A stretch of 64,000 bases of DNA from Bacillus_BE sp042263505 (GCF_042263505.1 NZ_JBHKFI010000010.1:62001-126000), one strand, 5' to 3'. Counted from the stretch's first letter, positions 42,889-51,072 are shown. Made by a program: numbers and translations. The notes: generated by a model from the letters alone, not told the origin.

Positions 42889-43175
42889 TTCACATTTCTC
42901 CTTTTTAGTTGTATCTTTGAATAAATTGGATAAAAACCTCATTTTTACACCACCTATTGTTTCTAACTTTTGTTTAGGATATTCACTGTTAATGGATTTT
43001 TTAGACCTTTGCCTCATTTATACTCGCTTTCATACTTGAACTTTAAATTTGTTTATTAGATGTATTTATAAAGTTCGTTGTATTATTCTGAAGTTATTTA
43101 ATTGGCTCATTCGACAAAACCTATTCCTATTTTATTTATGGAAACAGACTGAAAGCTTCTTTTTTAAACATGATA

Positions 43176-43796
43176 TTAAATAAATTGCACGAATTCACTT
43201 ACCGGTTTACGATACCCTCTTGGTTGCCGACTGGATATTTTTTCTTTTCCAATGGTCATCATCATCACTACCTCGTGTTGGTCATCAATGTTCAGGATTT
43301 GCTTGACCTTTTCTGGATCAAATCCAATCATCGGGCAAGTATCCCAGCCTTTTTCTTTTGCAATTAGCATGAACAGCATGGCGGAAAGGGAGGCATTTCG
43401 GATGGCCTCTTCTCTTTGAAATTCTGATCCTCTAGATTCATAGAAAGTAACGGTATCATTGACCATGAAATCATATTCCTGTTTATTGAGTATGCCTAAA
43501 AGCTGCAAACCTGAGTAAATTTCTGCAGCTTGCTCATAGGCCTTTTTATCTCCTAATACAAGAATGACAGCAGAAGCACTGGATACCTTATATTGTCCAT
43601 AAGCTGCCTCTTTTAATTGGTCTTTAGTGGTAGGGTCTGTAACAGCAATATAATTGGTATGTTGCAGATTAAAAGCAGAAGGAGCTAGTTTCACAAGCTC
43701 AAACATTTCATTCAGTTCTTCCGGATGAATTGGTTGGTTCGGAAGAAAGTTCATAGCGGATCTTCTTTCTTTTACTAATTGAATAAAATCTGACAT
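43176..43796 (-). CDS. mhqN: MhqN-type nitroreductase
   Basis: A 206-residue FMN-dependent nitroreductase very close to B. subtilis MhqN: ERRSAMNFL, APSAFNLQHTNYIAV, and GWDTCPMIGFDPEKVKQIL with the C-terminal RQPRGYRKPVSEFV. It acts in quinone and electrophile detoxification. A perfect palindrome of the MhqR-box type lies 27 bases upstream of the start. The mhqR-like gene follows upstream on the same strand. Confidence 0.92.
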   Translation of the reverse strand: MSDFIQLVKERRSAMNFLPNQPIHPEELNEMFELVKLAPSAFNLQHTNYIAVTDPTTKDQLKEAAYGQYKVSSASAVILVLGDKKAYEQAAEIYSGLQLLGILNKQEYDFMVNDTVTFYESRGSEFQREEAIRNASLSAMLFMLIAKEKGWDTCPMIGFDPEKVKQILNIDDQHEVVMMMTIGKEKISSRQPRGYRKPVSEFVQFI

Positions 43797-43822
43797 TTTT
43801 ATGCATCTCCTCTAATTAAAGA

Positions 43823-43838
43823 ATCTTGAATTCAAGAT
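43823..43838. promoter_or_regulatory. MhqR-type operator upstream of mhqN
   Basis: ATCTTGAATTCAAGAT is a perfect 16-bp palindrome, closely matching the B. subtilis MhqR box (ATCTCGAATTCGAGAT-like). Confidence 0.8.
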
Positions 43839-43902
43839 AATTAAGCAAAAAAATTTATTAATGGATAATTGCTGCTATCTATCCAATATCATGATAAATT
43901 AG

Positions 43903-44331
43903 CTATTTTTTAGTTCTCATTTTTATTTTTTTCAACATATCAATAAAAATGGTTTTCTTCTCTTCATTGAATGGCTCAAATAGATCATTCACAAATTTCC
44001 AATGTTTGGGCATGATTTTTTCCATTAATTGTTGGCCGCCGTTTGTTAGTGCAATATGAATGGCTCTACGATCATCGGGGCAGGACATTCGGTTTAATAG
44101 CCCCCTTTGTTCTAACTTATCGATTACATAAGTCATGGAACCACTAGAGATTAAAACGTGATTCACAATTTGTTGAATTGTTTGTTTATCTTTATGATAA
44201 AGCACCTCTAATACGGAAAATTCCGTCAGGTTAAGACTGAATTCCGTTAATTCCATCTTCATTCTTTCCTGGATGGCTTTCGATGATTCCATTAAGAAGA
44301 AAAAGGGCAAATTGTTGCAAAAATTCTTCAT
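43903..44331 (-). CDS. mhqR: MarR-family repressor, MhqR-like
   Basis: A 142-residue MarR protein. LNLTEFSVLEVLYHKDKQTIQQI and SSGSMTYVIDKLEQRGLLNR with CPDDRRAIHIALT match the winged helix of MhqR, the quinone-sensing repressor of B. subtilis. AGGGGTGA precedes the ATG. Operator palindromes lie before this gene (44367-44382) and before mhqN (43823-43838), consistent with control of both. No Cys in the sensing position is claimed. Confidence 0.88.
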   Translation of the reverse strand: MKNFCNNLPFFFLMESSKAIQERMKMELTEFSLNLTEFSVLEVLYHKDKQTIQQIVNHVLISSGSMTYVIDKLEQRGLLNRMSCPDDRRAIHIALTNGGQQLMEKIMPKHWKFVNDLFEPFNEEKKTIFIDMLKKIKMRTKK

Positions 44332-44366
44332 TCAGTTCACCCCTTTAATATATATTGAATTAAAAT

Positions 44367-44382
44367 ATCTTGAATATGAGAT
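44367..44382. promoter_or_regulatory. MhqR-type operator upstream of mhqR
   Basis: ATCTTGAATATGAGAT matches the mhqN operator at 13 of 16 positions and keeps the ATCTTGAAT half. Confidence 0.7.
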
Positions 44383-44450
44383 AATTATAATGAATCAAAT
44401 TCATTTTGTCAAACGGTATTTCAACAATGCCAGCAGAATACATCCTTCAG

Positions 44451-44921
44451 TTATTCAAATAAAGGAACCTGTGGATCTCTTCTATAGCAATGAACCAGCA
44501 TAGCATGCAATTGACCCCTGTGATGATAAATATGCGCCAGTATTTCTAATAACCATTCATATTTTGTATAGGTAATTCCCCAGTAAGAAGTCTTTTCCTG
44601 AAACAGTTCCCTTTCAGAAAGCTTAATATAGTGGGTTTTGAGTGAATCAAAGTTTTTCAGTAAAGTAGTTTTTATGATTTCGATATGCTGATTGGAAATT
44701 TGAGAATAAAAGGTTTCCATTTCCTCCTGCGTGGCACCATTTATGATATGGAAGTCTGCCTCACAGATGAAGGAAATATGCTGCAATAATTCACCAATTG
44801 AATGCTTTTGTTCGGTTGGCCGGAACTCTAAATCTATTTCATCTAACCGGTCCATCATTTTGATAATTGTTTTAATGGCAATCTCTATTTGATGCAAGGC
44901 ACTATGACAATATACATTCAT
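44451..44921 (-). CDS. DinB-family protein
   Basis: A 156-residue DinB-superfamily four-helix protein. Likely metal ligands are His of LLQHISFICEADFH and of IYHHRGQL. RIxH spacing fits YfiT-like hydrolases/thiol transferases. Start ATG at 44921 has AAAGGAG-type purines upstream. It is convergent with nothing and lies beside mhqR, so a role in thiol or electrophile stress is possible but only inferred. Confidence 0.85.
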   Translation of the reverse strand: MNVYCHSALHQIEIAIKTIIKMMDRLDEIDLEFRPTEQKHSIGELLQHISFICEADFHIINGATQEEMETFYSQISNQHIEIIKTTLLKNFDSLKTHYIKLSERELFQEKTSYWGITYTKYEWLLEILAHIYHHRGQLHAMLVHCYRRDPQVPLFE

Positions 44922-45156
44922 AAGATAGACTCCTTTAGGAATTTGAAAAAGGTAGTTATTTCCTAGAGATTTTTATTGATAATTACTATTCTTTCATTAT
45001 TCAACAAAATTTTTAAAATTCCTACTAACCATGCAAATGCGGAAAAGAATAAAACTATTTCCATTATTGACTATTACAGATTTTTTTCATTTATTTTTGT
45101 TGGATTTTCTCAAATGCATGCGATCTAAAATGCAAGTGGCGAAAAATTAAACTTGG

Positions 45157-45315
45157 TTAAGATAAAGAAGGAATAGGTATAGGCCCAATCCAACAAGTGA
45201 AGAGAAAAGCTTTTAACACAGCTTCGACAATTAATTGATTTGCTTCTAAAATTTTTTGTGTAGCTTGATCGATTTGCTTTAATCCGTCTTGAAATGTCAT
45301 TTTTCCATTCAACAT
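45157..45315 (-). CDS. Hypothetical micro-protein (52 aa)
   Basis: A 52-codon frame giving an amphipathic helix (LKQIDQATQKILEANQLIVEAVLKAF) and a tail ending GPIPIPS. No strong ribosome binding site is found; a second in-frame ATG exists at codon 6. It looks like a real or recently lost small protein. Function unknown. Confidence 0.4.
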   Translation of the reverse strand: MLNGKMTFQDGLKQIDQATQKILEANQLIVEAVLKAFLFTCWIGPIPIPSLS

Positions 45316-45483
45316 TTTATAATCTGAGTCTTTAGGTTGATTATGGACTCTTTATCGATAAATGGGTGATTCATATGAAATTTGATGATAATTCAATTCT
45401 TGTCCATTTCCTTTCGAACAGAATATGCATAACCTGTACTATTACTATATTTAATTTTGATCTTCTTAAAAGGAGTCCTGTTT

Positions 45484-45735
45484 GTGATATTTATTGGGTC
45501 TGTAGTCATTTCACAGATATCTGGTTCGGCAACTGTTATATTTGGCAATACCATTTCGCTTTCTCCTAGTTCTACTTCCAGTTCTACTTCCAGTTCTACT
45601 GCGGATTCAGACACAGAGAATGCAAATTCTTTATCTCTCAATGATTTTGCTAATAGAACATTAGCGCCAAATTCTTCTCGTGTAAAAAAAGAAAATCGAA
45701 ATCGATCATTTCATTGGAATTTCCCAAATTCTTAA
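45484..45735 (+). CDS. GerPA/GerPF-family spore germination protein
   Basis: An 83-residue protein starting at GTG, with AAAAGGAG eight bases upstream. The pattern SVVISQISGSATVIFGNTIS followed by LSP matches the gerPA/gerPF family (a beta-strand pair then FGD/NxxxxSPK), which localises to the spore coat and aids nutrient access. A Ser/Thr-rich stretch made by a short tandem repeat (TCTACTTCCAGT-like units at 45570-45600) follows. The frame can be opened earlier, but only this start has a binding site. Confidence 0.72.
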   Translation: MIFIGSVVISQISGSATVIFGNTISLSPSSTSSSTSSSTADSDTENANSLSLNDFANRTLAPNSSRVKKENRNRSFHWNFPNS

Positions 45736-45904
45736 ATCATAAAATGGAGATTGAAAAAATATCAGATTTTCAGGAACTAATTTTCCAACCTTTAGCATTA
45801 TACAAAAGGAAGATAACAAAAGAATGAAAATTATCCTGGTTTATCTTTATTTTTCGTAGTTTAATCTTTCATTTTGAAGTAAATACGCTAATCCAGGTAA
45901 TATC
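45736..45904. other. Intergenic DNA
   Basis: No gene is visible between the GerP-like gene and the carD operator. Confidence 0.4.
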
Positions 45905-45961
45905 AATAATATTGTCAACCAAGTCAACTTGGTTGACAATATTATTTCCTTGCGATATGAT
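45905..45961 (+). promoter_or_regulatory. carD promoter with large MarR-type operator
   Basis: A palindrome with 20-bp arms (45905-45924 and 45927-45946, centre CA) contains overlapping copies of GTCAAC/GTTGAC. Its right arm includes the -35 TTGACA (45933-45938); TATGAT (45956-45961) lies 17 bases further on. The same core occurs at the promoter of the marR gene at 48648 and upstream of gyrB2. Confidence 0.82.
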
Positions 45962-45994
45962 TGAATCAGTGACGTTAAAATTGGGAGTGAACAA

Positions 45995-46498
45995 ATGTTT
46001 AGTATTGGGGATCTGATAATCTATTCTTCACATGGCATTTGCCAAATTGATGATATTTGCGAAAAAAGCGTTTCCGGTGTGACCAGAACTTATTATGTTT
46101 TACATCCTCTAGAAAATATTCATGATCTAACCATCAGTACTCCTGTCAATAATGATAAAGTTAAAATGCTCGAATTGATTCATAAAGAGGATGCTTTAAA
46201 GATTCTTGAATCATTTAAAAATCCAGGAGTCAAATGGAATGATAATGCTAACTTTCGTCATAACACTTATTCCGATATTATTCGCAAAGGAAATCGAATG
46301 GAAATATCGAAAGTGGTTAATACACTCATGCGAAAAAAAATTGAAGCTGAGATTCATGATAAAAAGCTTTATGAACAAGACCGAAAGCTATTGGACACTA
46401 CACAACGTATACTATTTAAAGAAATATCAATAGCCTTAAATAAGACTTATTCCGAAATTCAGGATCAAGTGATGCAACTGCTTCAGGAGCAAAAATAA
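45995..46498 (+). CDS. CarD/CdnL-family transcription regulator
   Basis: A 167-residue protein. Residues 1-65 form the Tudor-like RNA polymerase interacting domain of the CarD_CdnL_TRCF family (FSIGDLIIYSSHGICQIDDI), and the remainder is the helical DNA-contacting domain (residues about 75-165). CarD/CdnL proteins bind the beta subunit and stabilise open promoter complexes, especially at rRNA promoters. GGGAG precedes the ATG. It has a strong promoter masked by a MarR-type operator, linking it to the gyrB2/marR pair downstream. Confidence 0.88.
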   Translation: MFSIGDLIIYSSHGICQIDDICEKSVSGVTRTYYVLHPLENIHDLTISTPVNNDKVKMLELIHKEDALKILESFKNPGVKWNDNANFRHNTYSDIIRKGNRMEISKVVNTLMRKKIEAEIHDKKLYEQDRKLLDTTQRILFKEISIALNKTYSEIQDQVMQLLQEQK

Positions 46499-46519
46499 GT
46501 TTTTTTCCATTAGAATATG

Positions 46520-46552
46520 AAAAATGGCCCTTGTAAATTGGGTCATTTTTAT
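46520..46552. terminator. Bidirectional terminator between carD and gyrB2
   Basis: AAAAATGGCCC and GGGTCATTTTT pair over 11 bp with one mismatch; the plus strand continues TATTTT. Confidence 0.78.
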
Positions 46553-46563
46553 TTTACATAGTT

Positions 46564-48486
46564 TTAAACATCAAGATTTTTCACATATACTGCATTTTCT
46601 TCAATAAATTGGCGTCGTGGTTCTACCCTATCTCCCATTAACAAATCAAACGTTGTATCAGCTTCCTTAGCATTCTCCAAGCTGACCTGAAGGAGCGTTC
46701 TTGTAAATGGATTCATAGTCGTCTCCCATAATTGCTCTGGATTCATTTCTCCTAGTCCTTTGTAGCGTTGTAAATTGGGCTTAGGTGTATTTGAAAGTGT
46801 GGATAAGACGGCCTCAAGCTGACGATCATCATAAGCATATTGAATATACTTTCCTAGTTGTATTTTATATAGCGGTGGTTGAGCAATGTAAATACAGCCA
46901 TTTTCAACTAGGGGTCTCATAAATCGAAAGAAAAAAGTAAGCATGAGAGTGCAAATATGGGCACCATCTACATCTGCGTCAGTCATGATGACGACCTTGT
47001 GATATCGCGACTTTTCCAATTCAAAACTATCGCCAATACCAGCCCCAATCGCTTTTATCATCGTCCCAATTTCGGCATTATGAAGGATCCGATCCATCCC
47101 TGCTTTTTCCACATTCAGAATTTTTCCTCTCAATGGCAAAATCGCTTGAAAATGGCGATCTCTCCCCTGCTTGGCTGAACCACCGGCAGAGTCCCCTTCG
47201 ACAATGAATAATTCATTGATTGATGCATCCTTTGAAGAACAGTCTGCAAGCTTTCCTGGAAGAGTAGAAATTTCTAAAGCACTTTTCCTACGTGTTAATT
47301 CCCTTGCCTTTTTTGCAGCTATTCTTGCTTTTGAAGCTAGGATGCTTTTATTGATAATATTTTTAGCGATAGCTGGATTCTCAAGCAAGAAATGCTCAAG
47401 CTTTTCAGAAACAATCGCATCGGTTACAGTTTTTACCTCTGAATTGCCAAGCTTTGTTTTCGTTTGCCCTTCGAATTGTGGATTGGAATGTTTAACGGAA
47501 ATGACCGCTGTTAGTCCTTCCCGAATATCCTCACCGGAAAAATTGGCCTCATTTTCTTTTATTTGCCCACTTTTCCGCGCAAAATCATTAATCGTTCTTG
47601 TGAGGGCTGTTTTAAATCCAGCTTCATGAGTCCCTCCCTCATGGGTATGGATATTATTTGCAAATGATAAAAGCTGTTCTTGATAGCCTTCGTTATATTG
47701 AATAGCAATTTCCAATGAAATCCCTTTTGCTTCCCCTTCAATCATGATTGGTTCTTCATTTAGAACGTTTAGTTTTTCATTTAATAGCTCTACATAGGAT
47801 TTGATCCCACCTTCATAGTAGAATTCATCCTTTTTATCCTCTTCTCGTTTATCTCTGATCGTAATCAGAATTCCTTTATTCAAGAAAGCAAGCTCTCTTA
47901 ATCTTGTTGCGAGAATAGCATAATCATAGACAAGCGTTTCTGTAAATATCTCATTATCTGGAACAAAGTGGATGGTTGTTCCAGTATGATCCGTTTCACC
48001 TATGACCTTCAATTCTTCCTGAGGGACTCCACGTACATAGCTTTGATAATGTATTTTTCCTCCTCGATGGACAAAGACCTCCATCAAAGAGGATAAGGCG
48101 TTGACGACAGAGGCCCCTACCCCGTGTAGTCCTCCTGACACCTTATATCCTCCACCGCCAAACTTTCCTCCAGCATGTAGAACAGTTAAAATGACTTCTA
48201 CGGCAGGTCTACCTTCTTTTTCATGAAGATCAACAGGAATTCCACGGCCATTATCTGTAACGGTTATACTATTATCTACTTCAATGACTACGTTAATTTC
48301 ATTACAATATCCTGCTAATGCTTCATCCACGCTATTATCGACAATTTCCCATACTAAATGGTGAAGGCCTCGCCCAGATGTTGAACCAATATACATCCCT
48401 GGCCGTTTTCGAACAGCCTCTAGTCCTTCTAATACTTGAATCTGATTCGCATCATAGGCTTGATCCTGTAATTTAGTTTCAGTCAT
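46564..48486 (-). CDS. Second, stand-alone DNA gyrase subunit B paralogue
   Basis: A 640-residue complete GyrB: GHKL ATPase domain (EIVDNSVDEALAG, TDNGRGIPVDLHEKEGRPAVE, KVSGGLHGVGASVVNALS), transducer, TOPRIM (ELFIVEGDSAGGSAKQGRDR then TDADVDGAH) and C-terminal tail (VEPRRQFIEENAVYVKNLD). The novobiocin-contacting Arg (E. coli Arg136 position) is kept in VHRGGKIH, but the next residue is Gly instead of Glu/Asp. No gyrA gene is adjacent, unlike the housekeeping gyrBA, so this is an accessory copy. It is next to a MarR regulator gene and a shared operator. Confidence 0.92.
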   Translation of the reverse strand: MTETKLQDQAYDANQIQVLEGLEAVRKRPGMYIGSTSGRGLHHLVWEIVDNSVDEALAGYCNEINVVIEVDNSITVTDNGRGIPVDLHEKEGRPAVEVILTVLHAGGKFGGGGYKVSGGLHGVGASVVNALSSLMEVFVHRGGKIHYQSYVRGVPQEELKVIGETDHTGTTIHFVPDNEIFTETLVYDYAILATRLRELAFLNKGILITIRDKREEDKKDEFYYEGGIKSYVELLNEKLNVLNEEPIMIEGEAKGISLEIAIQYNEGYQEQLLSFANNIHTHEGGTHEAGFKTALTRTINDFARKSGQIKENEANFSGEDIREGLTAVISVKHSNPQFEGQTKTKLGNSEVKTVTDAIVSEKLEHFLLENPAIAKNIINKSILASKARIAAKKARELTRRKSALEISTLPGKLADCSSKDASINELFIVEGDSAGGSAKQGRDRHFQAILPLRGKILNVEKAGMDRILHNAEIGTMIKAIGAGIGDSFELEKSRYHKVVIMTDADVDGAHICTLMLTFFFRFMRPLVENGCIYIAQPPLYKIQLGKYIQYAYDDRQLEAVLSTLSNTPKPNLQRYKGLGEMNPEQLWETTMNPFTRTLLQVSLENAKEADTTFDLLMGDRVEPRRQFIEENAVYVKNLDV

Positions 48487-48574
48487 TCAGTTGTGGTCTC
48501 CTTCACAAGTTCATTTCTAATTCGAATCGGAGGTAGAAATCTTCTCAATTGGATGGAAGTTTACTACACGAATT

Positions 48575-48589
48575 GTCAACTTAGTTGAC
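48575..48589. promoter_or_regulatory. MarR-type operator upstream of gyrB2
   Basis: GTCAACTTAGTTGAC is a perfect 7-1-7 palindrome about 90 bases upstream of the gyrB2 start. TTGACA (minus strand) is embedded in it, but no good -10 follows at the right distance, so the promoter is not resolved. Confidence 0.75.
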
Positions 48590-48605
48590 TATATTAATTG
48601 TAAAG

Positions 48606-48646
48606 AAAAACCCTCACTTTGTCAATCGAGTTGACGAAGCGAGGGC
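48606..48646 (-). terminator. marR terminator containing an operator-like core
   Basis: On the minus strand CCCTCGCTTCGTCAA pairs with TTGACAAAGTGAGGG (two mismatches), followed by TTTTTCTTT. The loop region reads GTCAA-TTGAC like the operators, so the DNA might also bind the regulator. Confidence 0.75.
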
Positions 48647-48647
48647 T

Positions 48648-49082
48648 TTAGATGTTCCATTCGCTTTTTAATATTTTTTTTAAAAGATTGACTTGTTCAA
48701 AACCAATATTTTCGGTTATTTTTTGCTCAAGCTGAGCTTTAAGGGCTGCATTTTTTTCGTAGCATTTTTCTCCTAAAGCCGTTAATTGAATACATTTTTC
48801 TTTCTTATTGTTTTCGACATTTTTGATTTCAACTAATCCTTTTTCTGAGAGTTTTTTGATAAACTTATGGATCGCTTGCCGTGAAATCTCAACATTCTTG
48901 GTTACATGTGAAATGGTTGGCTGTTTTTGGTAAATTCGAGCCATGATGTACCATTCAGAATTGGAGATATAAATCTCACTTTGATCATTCCATGTTTTCT
49001 CTGTAATTTTCCGAAGCTGAGTATGGCGTTGACTTAATAAATCAATTAAATCTAAATTTTGCAATTCAGAGTTTGAAATCAA
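48648..49082 (-). CDS. MarR-family repressor of the gyrB2-carD module
   Basis: A 144-residue MarR protein with the winged helix ISHVTKNVEISRQAIHKFIKKLSEKGLVEIKNVENNKKEKCIQLT. The TTG at 49082 is chosen because GGGGAGG is seven bases upstream and the ORF further up covers the promoter. The promoter carries a MarR-type palindrome over -35, so self-repression is likely. The same palindrome lies upstream of gyrB2 (directly downstream on the same strand) and of carD. The inducer is unknown. Confidence 0.88.
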   Translation of the reverse strand: MISNSELQNLDLIDLLSQRHTQLRKITEKTWNDQSEIYISNSEWYIMARIYQKQPTISHVTKNVEISRQAIHKFIKKLSEKGLVEIKNVENNKKEKCIQLTALGEKCYEKNAALKAQLEQKITENIGFEQVNLLKKILKSEWNI

Positions 49083-49116
49083 ATGATTTCCTCCCCTCTT
49101 AATCTTTCCGCCAATT

Positions 49117-49155
49117 ACTATACAAAATCCATTTGTGGATGTCAATTCAGTTGAC
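49117..49155 (-). promoter_or_regulatory. marR promoter and operator
   Basis: TTGACA (49145-49140) and TATAGT (49122-49117) on the minus strand are 17 bases apart. The dyad GTCAATTCAGTTGAC (49141-49155) overlaps -35. Confidence 0.82.
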
Positions 49156-49260
49156 TAATATCAAAATAAATAATCCTCATATGTATGTCTGCCAAAAATG
49201 AAACTTATTATAAATCGTTCTATTATTCAGGGGATTTTGAAGAATTATGAAACTTAATCT

Positions 49261-49289
49261 TTTGTTACCCGTATAACGGGGGTAACAAA
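49261..49289 (+). other. Hairpin abutting the ribosome binding site of the next gene
   Basis: TTTGTTACCC and GGGTAACAAA form a 10-bp stem; its 3' arm ends in the AAA of the AAAGGAGG that starts the gene at 49303. It could be a terminator remnant or modulate translation. Confidence 0.55.
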
Positions 49290-49302
49290 GGAGGGCTTTT
49301 TT

Positions 49303-49917
49303 TTGAAATTTACATCAAAACTGCCTGTATTTGATGAGAAATTACATGCTGAATTGATAATAGAAAATTGGAAACCATTAAAGGAACCTAATAATTTTTT
49401 AATGGGCTTATTATCAATCCCTTTTATAATTATTGGTGCATTCATCCCAATTGGAATCATACAATTGGTTACTCCTTTTACGATTAATGAATTTGGTATT
49501 TCAGGAGATGGTTCATTTGTAATTAATCTGAACTTCCTGTATATTTTCCTCGTTCTTCTATCAATAATCTTGCACGAGTTGATTCACCTAATGTTCATCC
49601 CAAATTATTTTAAATCAAATTGTACTTACATAGGGATTACAGTGTTTGGCGGCTTTGTAGCAACAGAAGAAGTCCTTTCAAAGAATCGCTTCATTTTAAC
49701 GACATTGGCCCCTTTTACAATACTATCTATTTTCTTGCCAATTATTCTTGGTACAATTGGGATACTGCCATTAGCGGTAAAAGTGTTGATTATCTTAAAT
49801 GGTGCAGCTTCATCTGTTGATTTATTAACCTTTGTGATCATTATTTCTCAAGTTCCCAATTTGACCATGCTTCGTAATAACGGCAATAAAACCTATTGGA
49901 AAATAAAAAAATGCTAG
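49303..49917 (+). CDS. DUF3267 membrane protein with HExxH motif
   Basis: A 204-residue membrane protein with five or so helices and a zinc-protease-like motif HELIH at about residue 90, typical of DUF3267. Start is TTG, with AAAGGAGGG upstream. Such proteins are found widely in Firmicutes; protease activity is inferred from the motif only. Confidence 0.83.
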   Translation: MKFTSKLPVFDEKLHAELIIENWKPLKEPNNFLMGLLSIPFIIIGAFIPIGIIQLVTPFTINEFGISGDGSFVINLNFLYIFLVLLSIILHELIHLMFIPNYFKSNCTYIGITVFGGFVATEEVLSKNRFILTTLAPFTILSIFLPIILGTIGILPLAVKVLIILNGAASSVDLLTFVIIISQVPNLTMLRNNGNKTYWKIKKC

Positions 49918-49973
49918 TTTCTTAACTGAAATGGGGCCGTTATAAAAACTGCATCTATTGTTTAATGAAATAA

Positions 49974-50195
49974 TTAGGTACAAAACACCTTACGTCCGTT
50001 GCACAAAAAAAGATCCCCTTTAGAAAAGAGCATCTTCAACGTTTCATCAAATAAAATCTCCTCATGAGTCCATTTTCCTTTATGTAAACTAGGCACCATC
50101 TTGCCAAATATCTCAAATTCATCATTTGTTGAATGGATGTCCTTGATGAACTCAGTTTTTAAAGGGAAAATGACGATATTGTTTGAAAGATTCAT
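49974..50195 (-). CDS. Hypothetical small protein
   Basis: A 73-residue protein of mixed character (KTEFIKDIHSTNDEFEIFGKMVPSLHKGKW) with no recognised domain. The ribosome binding site is weak (AGATAGG). The composition resembles real proteins rather than a shadow frame. It could be a truncated gene. Confidence 0.45.
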   Translation of the reverse strand: MNLSNNIVIFPLKTEFIKDIHSTNDEFEIFGKMVPSLHKGKWTHEEILFDETLKMLFSKGDLFLCNGRKVFCT

Positions 50196-50236
50196 AGAGC
50201 CTATCTGCTGTTTTTTTATATTCTAGAATATATAAC

Positions 50237-50647
50237 TTAAATCAATTGCCAGACATATAAATAATAAAGGCCAAATACAAGGAAAACTAAAATTAAAGAA
50301 AATGAAAGAAAAACTACCACTGACCTTGAAAAATGAAAAGTTTGGCGATTAATTTCCTTCCCTTTTTGAAAATAGGAAATCGTTGAAAACATTAGGGCAA
50401 GAATGCCAACAGAAATAGAAGCCAAACCGATGATTTTTGCTAATAAATCAGCCATTTGTATTTTGAGATTAGGGGTTGAAAAATGTAAATTCGTGATTAA
50501 AAACCCTACTCCCATAATGGTGACACTGGTTCTAATCCAAGCAAGATAGGTTCGTTCGTTTGCTAAATGCTGCTGGATATATTTTGAGTCGACAGATTGT
50601 ATTTGTGAATTTTTTGAAGAAATCGATATATTTTGAGGATCATTCAT
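50237..50647 (-). CDS. DUF202 (YidH-family) membrane protein
   Basis: A 136-residue membrane protein with a hydrophilic N-terminus and three helices. QHLANERTYLAWIRTSVTIMGVGF is the conserved DUF202 motif before helix 1. Function in the family is unknown. AGGGATAAGG precedes the ATG. Confidence 0.88.
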   Translation of the reverse strand: MNDPQNISISSKNSQIQSVDSKYIQQHLANERTYLAWIRTSVTIMGVGFLITNLHFSTPNLKIQMADLLAKIIGLASISVGILALMFSTISYFQKGKEINRQTFHFSRSVVVFLSFSLILVFLVFGLYYLYVWQLI

Positions 50648-50854
50648 CCTTATCCCTCTTTATTTAAAATAGTTATTCAAATATTTTTGAATTGAATGAA
50701 TATTACGATTGCGGATGTGGCGGAATAAATTGGACGAAATTCTAATATAGGAAATGGTCATTGGAATTTATTATAACATCATAAAAATGCAAAAACGGTT
50801 TATATACAAAAATTTAACATTACATCTCATTGATATGATTTTTATCGTAAAATA

Positions 50855-50879
50855 AAAAAGCCCTTATTAAAGGACTTTG
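50855..50879 (-). terminator. Terminator of the micro-protein gene
   Basis: AAAGTCCTT and AAGGGCTTT (minus strand) form a stem with a four-base loop, followed by TTTATTTT. Confidence 0.75.
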
Positions 50880-50900
50880 TTGTTCAGCAATGTTGGATCT

Positions 50901-50993
50901 TCAGCTAAATAATAAATGAGCACCAAAAGCTCCTCCGAAAAAGAAAATGGCTGTTAAAATCACATAACCCCAAATCTCTAAATCATTCTTCAC
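50901..50993 (-). CDS. Membrane micro-protein (30 aa)
   Basis: A GTG-started 30-residue protein with a single hydrophobic helix (GYVILTAIFFFGGAFGAHLLF) and a charged N-terminus. AAGGAGG lies eight bases upstream of the GTG and overlaps the earlier ATG. A terminator follows directly. The compact unit suggests a genuine gene missed by length cut-offs. Function unknown. Confidence 0.65.
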   Translation of the reverse strand: MKNDLEIWGYVILTAIFFFGGAFGAHLLFS

Positions 50994-51072
50994 TGGCATT
51001 CCTCCTTAAGAGTCATTCCATTTATTGTTACGGAATGTTTGTAACTTGTCAATATATTTTAATATAAGTTAT

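Noticed and set aside
45393..45641. 82-codon minus-strand frame rich in Val/Glu
   Set aside because: It is the antisense shadow of the Ser-rich repeat of the GerP-like gene, which has the proper binding site and family pattern.
46564..48486. Tyr in KIHYQ read as replacement of the main novobiocin-resistance Arg
   Set aside because: Aligning with E. coli numbering from the HGVG loop places Arg136 at the Arg of VHRGG, which is kept; the Tyr lies six residues later.
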